64,000 bases of DNA, taken from assembly GCF_022012435.1 (NCBI RefSeq), contig NZ_JAKLUA010000004.1:124001-188000 (forward strand), in the 5' to 3' direction. The first letter of the stretch is position 1. Each line of letters begins with the position of its first letter. Positions 32,813-41,367 of this stretch are shown piece after piece. This stretch comes from Bradyrhizobium zhengyangense (GTDB lineage Bacteria > Pseudomonadota > Alphaproteobacteria > Rhizobiales > Xanthobacteraceae). Made by a program: the position numbers and the translations under genes. The notes beneath the pieces are model-generated. The model had not been told where the DNA came from and searched no databases. It saw nothing but the letters and a program-made list of their open reading frames with translations.

Positions 32813-33478
32813 TCAGCGATCCGTGCCCGCTTCGGTTCTCCTCATAAAAGATGAAGCCCTTATCCGAATGATGTTGGTCGAGATGATCAAAGAGGCTGGG
32901 CATTCGGTCGTTACGGAAGCAGGCGACGTCAAGAAGGGCGCTGCCCCTTGCAACTCACGCGGACTTTGATCTCGCCATATTGGATATAAACTTAGGCGGC
33001 GGCGCCGACTGGCTCTCAGGAGAAGCACAAAAAGCATGAGATGTACGCACAGTAAGAAGGGCACGTAAACAGTCGGAATGTAAAACGTGGCGCCGAGTGC
33101 CGAGGGAAAAAAGTTCGCATCAAAGAGGCCTTTGTAGAAGGCGAACAGAAGGTCTGCGGCCCCCCACAGGTTAAAGATCCAAAGCGCGGCGTATCCCGCG
33201 CGCTTACGCAAGAGCATTAAGGCCACCCAAGCGAGTATGACTGCAAAAAGGTCACCGAACGCACTGGCCACTGCGAAGGATCGGGGCAGCGATCCCGCAA
33301 CGCCAGGAACAAGGAACGATGCACCGACGAAGCGAAATACATTAATATAGAGCAAAGGCGCAGCCGCATCCGGCAATGAGCGCGATCGGATTAATGGCCA
33401 GATGTAGCGATAGCAGACGGCTCCCCAAGCAGCAAAGCTGAGCGCGACGCTAATTCCAAAAATTATAAACTCTGCCAT
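32813..33478 (-). CDS. Multi-span membrane protein with a read-through C-terminus
   Basis: 221 residues from the ATG at 33478 (MAEFIIFGISVALSFAAWGA). About five membrane spans up to residue 155, ending in HLMLFVLLLR near 33015. From there the frame simply reads the antisense of the response-regulator remnant (ASRRRRLSLYPIWRDQ and on), so the native C-terminus has been lost or replaced at the junction. The start overlaps the tail of a truncated hydrolase gene. I do not recognise the family. It could still be made as a membrane protein with a foreign tail. Confidence 0.6.
   Translation of the reverse strand: MAEFIIFGISVALSFAAWGAVCYRYIWPLIRSRSLPDAAAPLLYINVFRFVGASFLVPGVAGSLPRSFAVASAFGDLFAVILAWVALMLLRKRAGYAALWIFNLWGAADLLFAFYKGLFDANFFPSALGATFYIPTVYVPFLLCVHLMLFVLLLRASRRRRLSLYPIWRDQSPRELQGAAPFLTSPASVTTECPASLIISTNIIRIRASSFMRRTEAGTDR
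32823..33014 (+). pseudogene. Response-regulator receiver domain remnant, frameshifted and truncated
   Basis: Plus strand from GTG 32823: VPASVLLIKDEALIRMMLVE then MIKEAGHSVVTEAGDVKKGA, which matches the start of a CheY-like receiver. At about 32935-32945 the frame shifts and continues as ALPLATHADFDLAILDINLG, containing the phosphoacceptor Asp, until about 33012. Then homology ends at the edge of a membrane-protein gene on the other strand. The second acidic residue of the usual EDE triad is partly lost (IKDE). Confidence 0.7.
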
Positions 33479-33660
33479 GAGACCCGTCCGTTACGGAGTT
33501 CAGATCCCGCATACTCCCGCGCGTAGACCTTTCCCCGCTCGCGCCCCACAAAATGCTCCGTGAACTGCTCTTCCCTTGCGGTTGACGATGTTGCGATGCC
33601 GCCGGCAATCACAGACGCTGCCGCGGCTTCAAGGATGGTGCGCCTAGAGAGGCTGCTCAT
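33463..33660 (-). pseudogene. 5' stub of a Tat-exported alpha/beta hydrolase
   Basis: ATG at 33660 with AAAGGAG upstream. A twin-arginine leader (SLSRRTILEAAAASVIAGGI) is followed by FTEHFVGRERGKVYAREYAG, the strand just before the oxyanion loop of the hydrolases encoded at 45.8 and 48.6 kb (VYARDYAG, LYTRDYPG). After AG the similarity stops and the frame ends within 15 codons, at the start of the membrane-protein gene. So the catalytic part of the enzyme is missing. Confidence 0.65.
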
Positions 33661-34066
33661 GCGGTATCTCCTTTCAGTCTTTGCGGGAGGCACAGAAGTT
33701 CTTGTTCCTCGACCGCACTTCCAGTCGGTTCGCTCGCCCTTTCTTACGCCTGCAATGCCAAGTCCACGACATCGCGCAGGAAGAATTCTCAAGACGGTCG
33801 ATTCAAACGTCCGTTCAGAGAAGACTGGAAGACTGACCACGGCAATTATACGCAGGTGTACAACGCGAAGGACAGGATGAGCGACCTCCGGGATTGAGTT
33901 TAGTGCGTCGCCGACACTCCAGACCCGCCATTGTGAAATGGCCGATACACCCATGTATAGTTTGACCGGAGACGTCTGATCGTTAGACCGCTGCCATCGC
34001 CGGCATAAGCCAAAGACCAATTGATGAAGGCCGATCTCCGCATCAGCAGCAATGAGAGTGTTTCCA
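33661..34066. other. About 400 bases of divergent promoter region without a gene
   Basis: Lies between the hydrolase stub and the NmrA-like gene. No credible frame. It contains the GATAC-N6-GTATA element at 33944-33959, related to the elements before two other hydrolase genes. The sequence is less GC-rich than the flanking genes. Confidence 0.5.
33944..33959. promoter_or_regulatory. GATAC-N6-GTATA inverted repeat
   Basis: GATAC (33944-33948), six bases, GTATA (33955-33959). A variant of the TATAC-N4-GTAT(A/C) element seen at 46767 and 49490. Located about 110 bases before the NmrA-like gene and 285 before the hydrolase stub. Confidence 0.35.
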
Positions 34067-34978
34067 ATGGATCACAGTAAGCCGATTCTCGTGACCGGCG
34101 CCGCGGGCCAGATCGGATCCGTCGGCAGGCATGCGACTGAACTTCTGCTCGCGCGTGGATACCGCGTTCGTGCGCAAGTGCGTACAGACGACCGACGGGC
34201 GGCAGCACTGCGAGCGCTTGGTGCCGAGGTCGTCGTGGGCGATCTGCTCGAATTAAAAGCTGCGCATCAAGCGGTCGAAGGGTGTGATCGCCTCTATTTC
34301 GGCATGTCCCTGTCCCCGCAATATCTTGAAGCGTCCGTTAACGTTGCGGCAGTCGCCAAACACCATAAGGTCAAAGCCTTTGTGAATATGTCTCAGATGA
34401 CAGTCAAAGAGATGTCCGTCTGCGAGACCACGTCGAGCCCGCAGCAGAAGCAGCATTGGCTGGCCGAGCAGGTCCTTTCCTGGTCCGGTTTGCCGGTTGT
34501 CGAAGTGCGCCCAACGGCATTTATGGAAGGACTCTTCCTTCAGCTCGCCGGAGCCGTGGCGGCGCAGGACAAGATCCTTGCACCGCTGGGGGGCGGAAAC
34601 AACTCCGCAATCGCAGCTTTCGACGTAGCTAGGGTCGTGGCGGAAATACTCGGCGCCCCGGACAAACATATCGGTCAGACCTACCACCTGACCGGGCCCG
34701 TGTCGCAGCACGTTGACGCAATCGCCCGAGAGTTCTCGCTCGCGCTTGGACGACCCATCAGTTACGTAAATGTCCCTCCGGACATATGGGCGGGCAAAGT
34801 TGCCACGCTGGGGCTCCCCTCACACGTCGTCTCCCATATCACGACGATGACCGAGTTGCACCGCGACAATCGATATGATCGATATTCCGACGACGTAGAA
34901 AAGATCACCGGACAACGGCCAATGAGCGTCCGGGAATTCGTCGAAAAGAACGCAGCGACGTTCACGCCATCATCCTGA
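34067..34978 (+). CDS. NmrA-like NAD(P)-binding protein
   Basis: 303 residues from 34067 (an in-frame ATG at 34052 would add five). Rossmann start ILVTGAAGQIGSVGRHATEL, then RVRAQVRTDDRRAAALRALG, FVNMSQMTVKEMSVCETTSS and VVEVRPTAFMEGLFLQLAGA. NmrA/HSCARG-type proteins are atypical short-chain dehydrogenases, many acting as redox sensors or quinone reductases; the catalytic Tyr-Lys pair is not obvious. A decayed close paralogue lies at about 52.6-52.9 kb on the other strand. The gene is followed 42 bases later by a second NmrA-like gene. Confidence 0.88.
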   Translation: MDHSKPILVTGAAGQIGSVGRHATELLLARGYRVRAQVRTDDRRAAALRALGAEVVVGDLLELKAAHQAVEGCDRLYFGMSLSPQYLEASVNVAAVAKHHKVKAFVNMSQMTVKEMSVCETTSSPQQKQHWLAEQVLSWSGLPVVEVRPTAFMEGLFLQLAGAVAAQDKILAPLGGGNNSAIAAFDVARVVAEILGAPDKHIGQTYHLTGPVSQHVDAIAREFSLALGRPISYVNVPPDIWAGKVATLGLPSHVVSHITTMTELHRDNRYDRYSDDVEKITGQRPMSVREFVEKNAATFTPSS

Positions 34979-35020
34979 TTAGGCGGCCATCCGACGGCGC
35001 GATTTACCCGGAGAGATATT

Positions 35021-36115
35021 ATGTCATCACACAACACGTCCAAAATCTTTGTAGTCGGGGGCACGGGCGCGCAGGGAATGCCGATCATTCGAGCCCTTGT
35101 CGCTGATCGCAAGAATTCTGCACGGGTACTCACTCGCGATCCGTTTTCGCGCCGCGCAAAATCTCTCGCCACCCTAGACAATGTTTCGATGCTCGAAGGA
35201 TCATTCGCCGACGAGGTTACCCTGCGCGAGGGATTTCGTGGTTGCGATGGGGCCTTCATCAATATTGACGGCTTCAACACTGGCGAAAAGACGGAGACTT
35301 ATTGGGCAATCCGTTGCTACGAAATTGCGATCGAAGAGGGGATCAAGTTTTTTGTTTACGGAAACCTAGATTATGGGCTCAAGAAATCGGGGTATGATTC
35401 CCGATTCCGTAGCGGGCATTATGATGGAAAAGGACGGATCGGAGATTGGATTTTGTCCCAAAATACGGTGAACAAGGGTCGCATGGGAGCGGCACTGTTC
35501 ACATCGGGACCATACATTGAAATGGCATTTCAACCGATGATGCCCATGACGCCAACCGTTGAGGACGGCATTGTCACCTGGAGGGTGCCGCTGGGGGACG
35601 GCGCCGTAGTGCACGCCTCGAGCGAAGATTGCGGCTACTACGTTCGTTGGCTCTTTGACCATCCCGAGCGTACGAACGGCATGAACCTTGAGGTCGCCAT
35701 CGAGCATGTAGCTTACGCTGGTCTTGCGGCCGCGTTCACGAAGGTCACGGGGAAACCTGCGCGCTATATTGACACGGACCTGCACTCCTACTGGAACGGA
35801 CCACTAAAGTTCATCGCAAACGCGCCGGCGGGATATAACGCAGATCCCAATGACAAAAGCACCATGACTTTCCGCGACAACTTTACCGGCTTCTGGAATC
35901 TGTGGAAGTACGGCATTGTGAAGCGGGACTATGCGTTGTTGGATGAGATCCACCCCAAAAGGATCAAAAGCGCCGAAGAATGGATGAGGCGCGAAGACAA
36001 GCTTGGAAGAGAACTTGGAAAGGGGGGTCTTTGGGAGCGGGTACAACCTCAAAATATACAAAACGAGACCCCGATCTTGAAGAGCAACGAGGACCGGAGA
36101 AAAGGGCGGCTCTGA
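35021..36115 (+). CDS. Second NmrA-like NAD(P)-binding protein
   Basis: 364 residues; GGAGAG lies 7 bases before the ATG. Rossmann motif IFVVGGTGAQGMPIIRALVA, then FINIDGFNTGEKTETYWAIR and FVYGNLDYGLKKSGYDSRF-R, as in NmrA proteins with an extended C-terminal domain. It is only distantly similar to the protein encoded upstream. The C-terminal 30 residues are charged. Probably co-transcribed with the upstream gene; substrate unknown. Confidence 0.85.
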   Translation: MSSHNTSKIFVVGGTGAQGMPIIRALVADRKNSARVLTRDPFSRRAKSLATLDNVSMLEGSFADEVTLREGFRGCDGAFINIDGFNTGEKTETYWAIRCYEIAIEEGIKFFVYGNLDYGLKKSGYDSRFRSGHYDGKGRIGDWILSQNTVNKGRMGAALFTSGPYIEMAFQPMMPMTPTVEDGIVTWRVPLGDGAVVHASSEDCGYYVRWLFDHPERTNGMNLEVAIEHVAYAGLAAAFTKVTGKPARYIDTDLHSYWNGPLKFIANAPAGYNADPNDKSTMTFRDNFTGFWNLWKYGIVKRDYALLDEIHPKRIKSAEEWMRREDKLGRELGKGGLWERVQPQNIQNETPILKSNEDRRKGRL

Positions 36116-36193
36116 TTCCGGTGGACGTTGTTTCATGCTTCAAACGCAAGCGTGGCCTCGCTTGCCGGGGTTGGCTGTAAAGATTGCCGCCCT

Positions 36194-36211
36194 CGCTCGA
36201 ATTGTCGAGCG
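36194..36211. terminator. Hairpin between convergent genes
   Basis: CGCTCGA, loop ATTG, TCGAGCG: a perfect 7-bp stem between the end of the NmrA-like gene (plus) and the end of the GlxA-type gene (minus). There is no clear T-run, so termination is inferred from position. Confidence 0.45.
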
Positions 36212-36260
36212 TATCATAATCATCCCCGTCCAGATGGAAGATTAGAATTTTGTCTGTTCG

Positions 36261-37217
36261 CTAGGCGGCGCTGATCGGCTCGCGCCTAGCCTTCCGCCGC
36301 AGCGCCTGCGGCGGCACGCCGAAAGTCCTGATAAAGGACCGGCGCATGCGTTCGCGGTCGGCAAATCCAGTGTACTCGACGACCTCTTTAACGGAGTGCC
36401 GCCCCTCTTCCATCATGAACCTGGCAGCCTCCAACCGAATGCGTTCAACGGCCTTGGCAGGCGACTGACCGGTCTCAGCAAGAAAGGTGCGGCTGAACTG
36501 GCGCGCGCTGAGATTGGCGACTTCAGCCAACTCCTCGACCGAAAGCTCGTTTTGCAAGTTCTCGCGAATATGCGCTAGCACCAACTCGATTCGGTCGGAC
36601 TTTGGCGTCATGTCGAGGAGTGCCGAATGTTGCTTTTGCCCGCCCATGCGCCGTTGGTGCATGACCAACAGGCGGGCCGCCGCCTTCGCTGCCTCTGCGC
36701 CGAGATCACTGTCGATCAGTGCCAGAACGAGATCGAGGCCCGCGGTCATACCTGCGGATGTCCAGATCGGACCGTCGTTTATAAAGATCCGATCCTCTTC
36801 TGTCCGCACGTTAGGAAAACGGCGCCTGAACTCGTCGGCGTGCGCCCAATGCATGGTGGCACGCCGTCCGTCGAGCAGGCCGGCTTGGGCAAGCACAAAA
36901 GCTCCGCTGCAGATCGAGGCAATTCGTCTCGATGACATAGCGGCCTGACGCACGAACGCGACCACGGCGGCGCTCGCGGGCGGAATGTCGAACTCGGTTA
37001 AGGAACCAAGCACAACAGTATCGTACGTGGCGCCCGTGAATGGGGCCGTGTAGACTGCAACACCGGTGGACGACGGGACCGGCCCTCCTCGCTCCGACAG
37101 AAGCTCAACTTGGTAGCGCGGTCCCGAAGGCAGTAAGTTCGCGACCTCAAACCCGGTCAGGGCAGCCAAGCTGAGGATTTGAAAGCCTTGCGGCACGATG
37201 AAACCGATCCGATGCAT
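36261..37217 (-). CDS. GlxA-type AraC-family regulator (DJ-1/PfpI domain + AraC HTH)
   Basis: 318 residues. Residues 1-185 are a DJ-1/PfpI-like domain: MHRIGFIVPQGFQILSLAAL, the elbow RIASICSGAFVLAQAGLLDG and RRATMHWAHADEFRRRFPNV. Residues about 210-305 are the AraC double helix-turn-helix (LSVEELAEVANLSARQFSRT, YTGFADRERMRRSFIRTFGV). The elbow Cys is retained, as in sensor-type members. It is a close paralogue of the regulator at 53.5 kb. Target genes are unknown; the adjacent NmrA-like and hydrolase genes are the obvious candidates. Confidence 0.92.
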   Translation of the reverse strand: MHRIGFIVPQGFQILSLAALTGFEVANLLPSGPRYQVELLSERGGPVPSSTGVAVYTAPFTGATYDTVVLGSLTEFDIPPASAAVVAFVRQAAMSSRRIASICSGAFVLAQAGLLDGRRATMHWAHADEFRRRFPNVRTEEDRIFINDGPIWTSAGMTAGLDLVLALIDSDLGAEAAKAAARLLVMHQRRMGGQKQHSALLDMTPKSDRIELVLAHIRENLQNELSVEELAEVANLSARQFSRTFLAETGQSPAKAVERIRLEAARFMMEEGRHSVKEVVEYTGFADRERMRRSFIRTFGVPPQALRRKARREPISAA

Positions 37218-37464
37218 CCAAATACCCGAGTGTCTGAAGTCTGCACTCTACTTGCGATTTAGCCCGCATTCGACACCTTTGTGATCGCCGCGGCATAAAG
37301 AGTGGCAAAAACGTCCTACAACGTTGAGAGCACAGAAGCTAATTTCTCGCGTGAAATTCGGGCGTTTAAAGAAAGGATCGACCGGCGGTAGGCTGAGCGG
37401 TTTCGCAATCGAGTGTCTTTGGACGAAGGAAGCGTAGTCGCAAAGCGGCTTAGGGCCAATTTGC

Positions 37465-40329
37465 ATGCAAGATTCAGAAAACAAAGAGGCGCCAGGCCAG
37501 CAGGCCATATACGAGTGTGGGGACACGCAGATCGATCTCGATCGCCGCGAACTCCGCGTTGGGCGCGTTCCGGTGGCGATCGGCAGTCGCGCATTTGATA
37601 TTCTCGAGGTGCTGGTGCAATCTGCGGGAGAGCTCGTCACAAAGAATGAGCTGATGGACAAGGTGTGGCCTGGAGCCGCCATTGGCGAAAATACCCTTCA
37701 GGTTCATGTTTCCGTTCTTCGTAAAGCACTTGGACCGGCCTCACGTGAAGTACTGAAAACCGTTTCGGGGCGCGGCTACCGATTGGTCGGGGATTGGATC
37801 CTTTGCCCCCCGAAGGGGACGCTTCCCGAATCCAGAACCGATGACCGCGGACGTGAGCCACGGTGGCGAAATCCACCCAGTCAGCTGACCCAGCCTCTCG
37901 GCCGCGAACAGTTCATCCGGGATCTTGTGACCGAGCTGCCGCGGCAGAGACTGGTTACAGTCGTCGGAGCAGGAGGCATAGGGAAGACCACGGTTGCCCT
38001 TGCCGTAGCGGAACGGATCCAGGCCACCTACGAACATCGCGTATGTTATGTCGACCTGGCACCCGTTGAAGACGGCCGCCATGTGCCTAGCGCCCTTGGT
38101 TCCGCGCTAGGGTTGTCGATGATGTCTGACATGCCGATACAAGGCATCGTCAGGTTGCTTAGAGATCAACAAGCTCTCATCATCCTCGACAACTGCGAAC
38201 ATCAGATCGAAGCGGCTGCGTTGCTCGTCGAAGCTATCTTGAGCGGCGCGCCGGGCGTCACCATTTTCGCAACGAGCCGAGAGCCCATTGGAGCAAGGGG
38301 CGAGACGACGCGCCAGCTCGGTCCCATCGACCTTCCCCCCGATGGGAGTTCGCTGTCCGCAAGCCAAGCCCTCGGTTTTTCAGCGATAGCATTATTCGTA
38401 CAGCGCGCCAGAGCGGGCTTCGACCAGTTCGACTTCACAGACTTCCAGGCGCCGATCGTTGTGGGGATCTGCAGGCGTCTCGATGGCATACCTCTCGCGA
38501 TCGAGCTTGCCGCAGCTCAGGTGCGTTTCCTAGGTGTCCAAGGGTTGGACATCCGTCTTCGTGACCGCTTTGCGCTGATGATGAGAGGGCGACAACGGAC
38601 CGCCCTGCCCCGTCACCAGACACTGCAAGCAACGTTAGACTGGAGTTTTGTGACCCTTACCGAGAAGGAACAACGACTTCTCCTTCGCATGGCGGCTTTC
38701 AGAACCCCCGTCCCCCTCGACTGGATCGCAATGCTCGCTGATGACTTTACCGAGCTTGAGCTCGCGGAGGTTCTCGGAAGTCTCGTCACAAAATCGCTCG
38801 TTGCAAGCGATGTTGGCGGGCCAGTGGCATACTATAGGCTTTTGGAGCTGACGCGGAGCTACGGACTGACAAAGCTGTCGGACAGCGGAGAGCTTGACGG
38901 GTTGTCCCGCCGACACGCGGTCGTAATTTATAACATTATCGCGGGTATTGATCGGCAGGACATACCGGACAAAAGCCGGCCTTCCGATGTTCCCGTCGGG
39001 CTGGTTGACGAAGTACGATCGGCGCTGGATTGGGCTTTCGCTTCCACGGGCGCCGCACTGCTTGCCGTAGAGCTGGCAGCGGCCGCGGCTTCGCTCTGGA
39101 TTCGGCAAGGACTACTGGCAGAATGCCGAAACTGGCTCGAGAGCGCAGTTTCGCTGGTGGGGTCATCTGTCGAAGAGGATCGGTTCCGAGACATGCGCAT
39201 GTACGCCGCGCTTGGCTCAGTGATCATCCAGACCGCCGGCCCCAACGACAGAATGTATCAGGTTCTGAAACACGCCGCTGATCTTGCGGATGAACTTGGA
39301 GACGATGAATACCGATTGCGCAGTATGTGGGGGCTCTGGATCCGGCACTACCTCACGGGAGATTACCGGGGGGCGCTCCTGATCGCTGAGCACTTCACCG
39401 ATTTGCCGGAGACGATTCCAGATCGATTGATTGGGGAGCGGCTGCTTGGCATGACGCTGCATGTCCTTGGCGAACAGACTAAGGCACGTGAACACCTCGA
39501 GCACTTCCTTAGTCGGTATAGGGCACCCCCCGGTCGATTACACCTGGTGCGATATGGGTTTGAGCAGCGCGTGGTAGCCCTCATCTATCAAGCTCACATA
39601 CTTTGGCTCCAGGGATTTCAGGAACAGGCCTGCCGACTCGTGAAGCAGGCGGTGGCAGACGTCATGGCCGACGGACATGCTCCAACAATTTCGAACGTAC
39701 TGATCCATGGGGCATGTGCGATTGCGCTCCAGTCACGGGACTATCAGGCGGCGAAGGAATTCACGCGGATGCTATCGCAACTCGCTTCCTCGCAAGAATC
39801 GCAGGCGCTTGCAGCATGGGCTGAATGCTACGATGGAGCCTTGGAGTTGCGGCAACAAAGCTCTACCACGGCGATCGCTCGATTGCGGTCAGGCCTCGCC
39901 CTTCTCGATCGACAAACTTTCCAGACCCGGTACGTGACTTTTCTGGGAGAGCTGGCACTGGGAGAGCTGGCGGCCGGCAATCACGCTTCCGCCCTGCAGG
40001 CCATTTCGGAAGCGATCGGTCATGCCGATCGAGCCGGAGAGCGATGGTATCTCGCCGAGCTCCTCCGCATTAGGGGTGAAATCGCGCTCGGGCGACGGGA
40101 CTACCCAGCTGCGGAACAATGCCTGCTGCAGGCCATCGACTTGGCAAAACAGCAATCCGTCCCCTCGTGGGAGCTCAGGGCAGCAACGTCTTTGGCGAGA
40201 CTGTTCAAAAAGCAAGCACGGATCCCCCAAGCCCGCAATATCCTGGATCCAATCTACAGGTGGTTTACTGAAGGCTTTTCGAACCTCGACCTTGTCGACG
40301 CGCAAAACCTTCTGGCCGCGATCGGCTAA
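37465..40329 (+). CDS. Large winged-helix/ATPase/TPR-type regulator
   Basis: 954 residues. Residues 18-108 are an OmpR/CadC-type winged helix (ITF: FDILEVLVQSAGELVTKNEL, ENTLQVHVSVLRKALGP, VSGRGYRLVG). Residues about 145-420 are a STAND/AAA-like ATPase with Walker A GAGGIGKTT (168-176), Walker B ALIILDNCEH and the sensor ATSREPIGARGE. The rest is helical repeat, probably TPR-like. Such proteins couple ligand or protein binding to ATP hydrolysis and DNA binding. No membrane span. The roughly 250-base region upstream is shared with the divergent GlxA-type gene. A FixJ-like gene follows 150 bases downstream. Confidence 0.88.
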   Translation: MQDSENKEAPGQQAIYECGDTQIDLDRRELRVGRVPVAIGSRAFDILEVLVQSAGELVTKNELMDKVWPGAAIGENTLQVHVSVLRKALGPASREVLKTVSGRGYRLVGDWILCPPKGTLPESRTDDRGREPRWRNPPSQLTQPLGREQFIRDLVTELPRQRLVTVVGAGGIGKTTVALAVAERIQATYEHRVCYVDLAPVEDGRHVPSALGSALGLSMMSDMPIQGIVRLLRDQQALIILDNCEHQIEAAALLVEAILSGAPGVTIFATSREPIGARGETTRQLGPIDLPPDGSSLSASQALGFSAIALFVQRARAGFDQFDFTDFQAPIVVGICRRLDGIPLAIELAAAQVRFLGVQGLDIRLRDRFALMMRGRQRTALPRHQTLQATLDWSFVTLTEKEQRLLLRMAAFRTPVPLDWIAMLADDFTELELAEVLGSLVTKSLVASDVGGPVAYYRLLELTRSYGLTKLSDSGELDGLSRRHAVVIYNIIAGIDRQDIPDKSRPSDVPVGLVDEVRSALDWAFASTGAALLAVELAAAAASLWIRQGLLAECRNWLESAVSLVGSSVEEDRFRDMRMYAALGSVIIQTAGPNDRMYQVLKHAADLADELGDDEYRLRSMWGLWIRHYLTGDYRGALLIAEHFTDLPETIPDRLIGERLLGMTLHVLGEQTKAREHLEHFLSRYRAPPGRLHLVRYGFEQRVVALIYQAHILWLQGFQEQACRLVKQAVADVMADGHAPTISNVLIHGACAIALQSRDYQAAKEFTRMLSQLASSQESQALAAWAECYDGALELRQQSSTTAIARLRSGLALLDRQTFQTRYVTFLGELALGELAAGNHASALQAISEAIGHADRAGERWYLAELLRIRGEIALGRRDYPAAEQCLLQAIDLAKQQSVPSWELRAATSLARLFKKQARIPQARNILDPIYRWFTEGFSNLDLVDAQNLLAAIG

Positions 40330-40481
40330 GGCCCGTTTCCTCAACCCAAGGGCCTAAGGGATTTTTCAGGTCTTGCCCAAGGACTTTACGGCCACGCCGG
40401 ATCCTTATGACGCAGCAGAAGCACGGATCGGGCACGTTCGCCGGTCCTGCCGACAGCCTCAACCTATTGTGGAGCCAACTC

Positions 40482-41138
40482 ATGCAAAGCCCGGCAAACA
40501 AGGCCGCTGTCTACGTAGTCGATGACGATCCTGGAGCGACAATCTCGCTCGTAAACACTCTGCAATCCGCTGATGTTCCCGTGAAAACCTTCCTCTCGGC
40601 CCAAGAGTTCGTTGCTGCTTGGCAGCCCTTCAACCGCGGTTGTGCCATCATCGATGCCCGGATTGCGGATTGCCGGGGATTGCGGCAGTCAGGCGTCGAA
40701 ATCCCGATCATCGTCGCGGGGCGAGCGGATGTCTCAATTTCCGTAAGGGCCATGAAAACCGGGGCTGTCGATTTTCTCGCCAAGCCCTTTGAGGACGTGC
40801 GAGTGTTGGACGCAGTGGCGGAGGCATTTGAGTATGATGCCATCAGACTCCGCCGGAATTCGCGCCTTTCTGAGCTGACCCAATCATTTGCAACACTAAC
40901 GGTTCGGGAAAAGGAAGTCTTTTCTCTGGTTGCTCGGGGGTTGATGAACAAGCAAATCGCAGGTGAGCTGAAGTTGCGCGAGATAACAGTCAAGGTACAT
41001 CGTGGATCGATGATGCGAAAGATGATGGTCCGCACGGTGGCCGACCTCGTGCGAGTCTCCGAAGCCTTAGCGTCTGCAAACGGCCCCGCTCTCTCATACC
41101 GCACCTCGCTGCCGGCGCTGCCAAGGGACTATCACTAG
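40482..41138 (+). CDS. FixJ-like response regulator with a shortened receiver
   Basis: 218 residues from the ATG at 40482 (GGAG 7 bases upstream). Receiver: VYVVDDDPGATISLVNTLQS, phosphoacceptor region CAIIDARIADCRGLRQSGVE, and VRAMKTGAVDFLAKPFEDVR. Compared with typical FixJ proteins, about eight residues are missing between the phosphoacceptor Asp and the IPIIV strand, where MPGMSGLELQ is expected. The LuxR-type helix-turn-helix is intact (LTVREKEVFSLVARGLMNKQ, REITVKVHRGSMMRKM). It may function without phosphorylation. It follows the large ATPase regulator. Confidence 0.88.
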   Translation: MQSPANKAAVYVVDDDPGATISLVNTLQSADVPVKTFLSAQEFVAAWQPFNRGCAIIDARIADCRGLRQSGVEIPIIVAGRADVSISVRAMKTGAVDFLAKPFEDVRVLDAVAEAFEYDAIRLRRNSRLSELTQSFATLTVREKEVFSLVARGLMNKQIAGELKLREITVKVHRGSMMRKMMVRTVADLVRVSEALASANGPALSYRTSLPALPRDYH

Positions 41139-41367
41139 TCTGGGGATCGCTCGAGAGGCGCGCCGCCCTCCCATTGATCCGGAGATCCTCGTTTCCGCCT
41201 GCGTCGAAACAACTTCACGCGCGCGACTTGGAAGGGCACCGATCTTCAAGCGTCGGGGTAGCCCAACCCCTGTGTTGCTGCTCTTTCGGGTCGACCGGCC
41301 ACCCACTGCAGGGATGGATGGCCGATCGGGCGCCGCAAGGCAGCGATGCGGCCCAAGCCCAGCGGGA

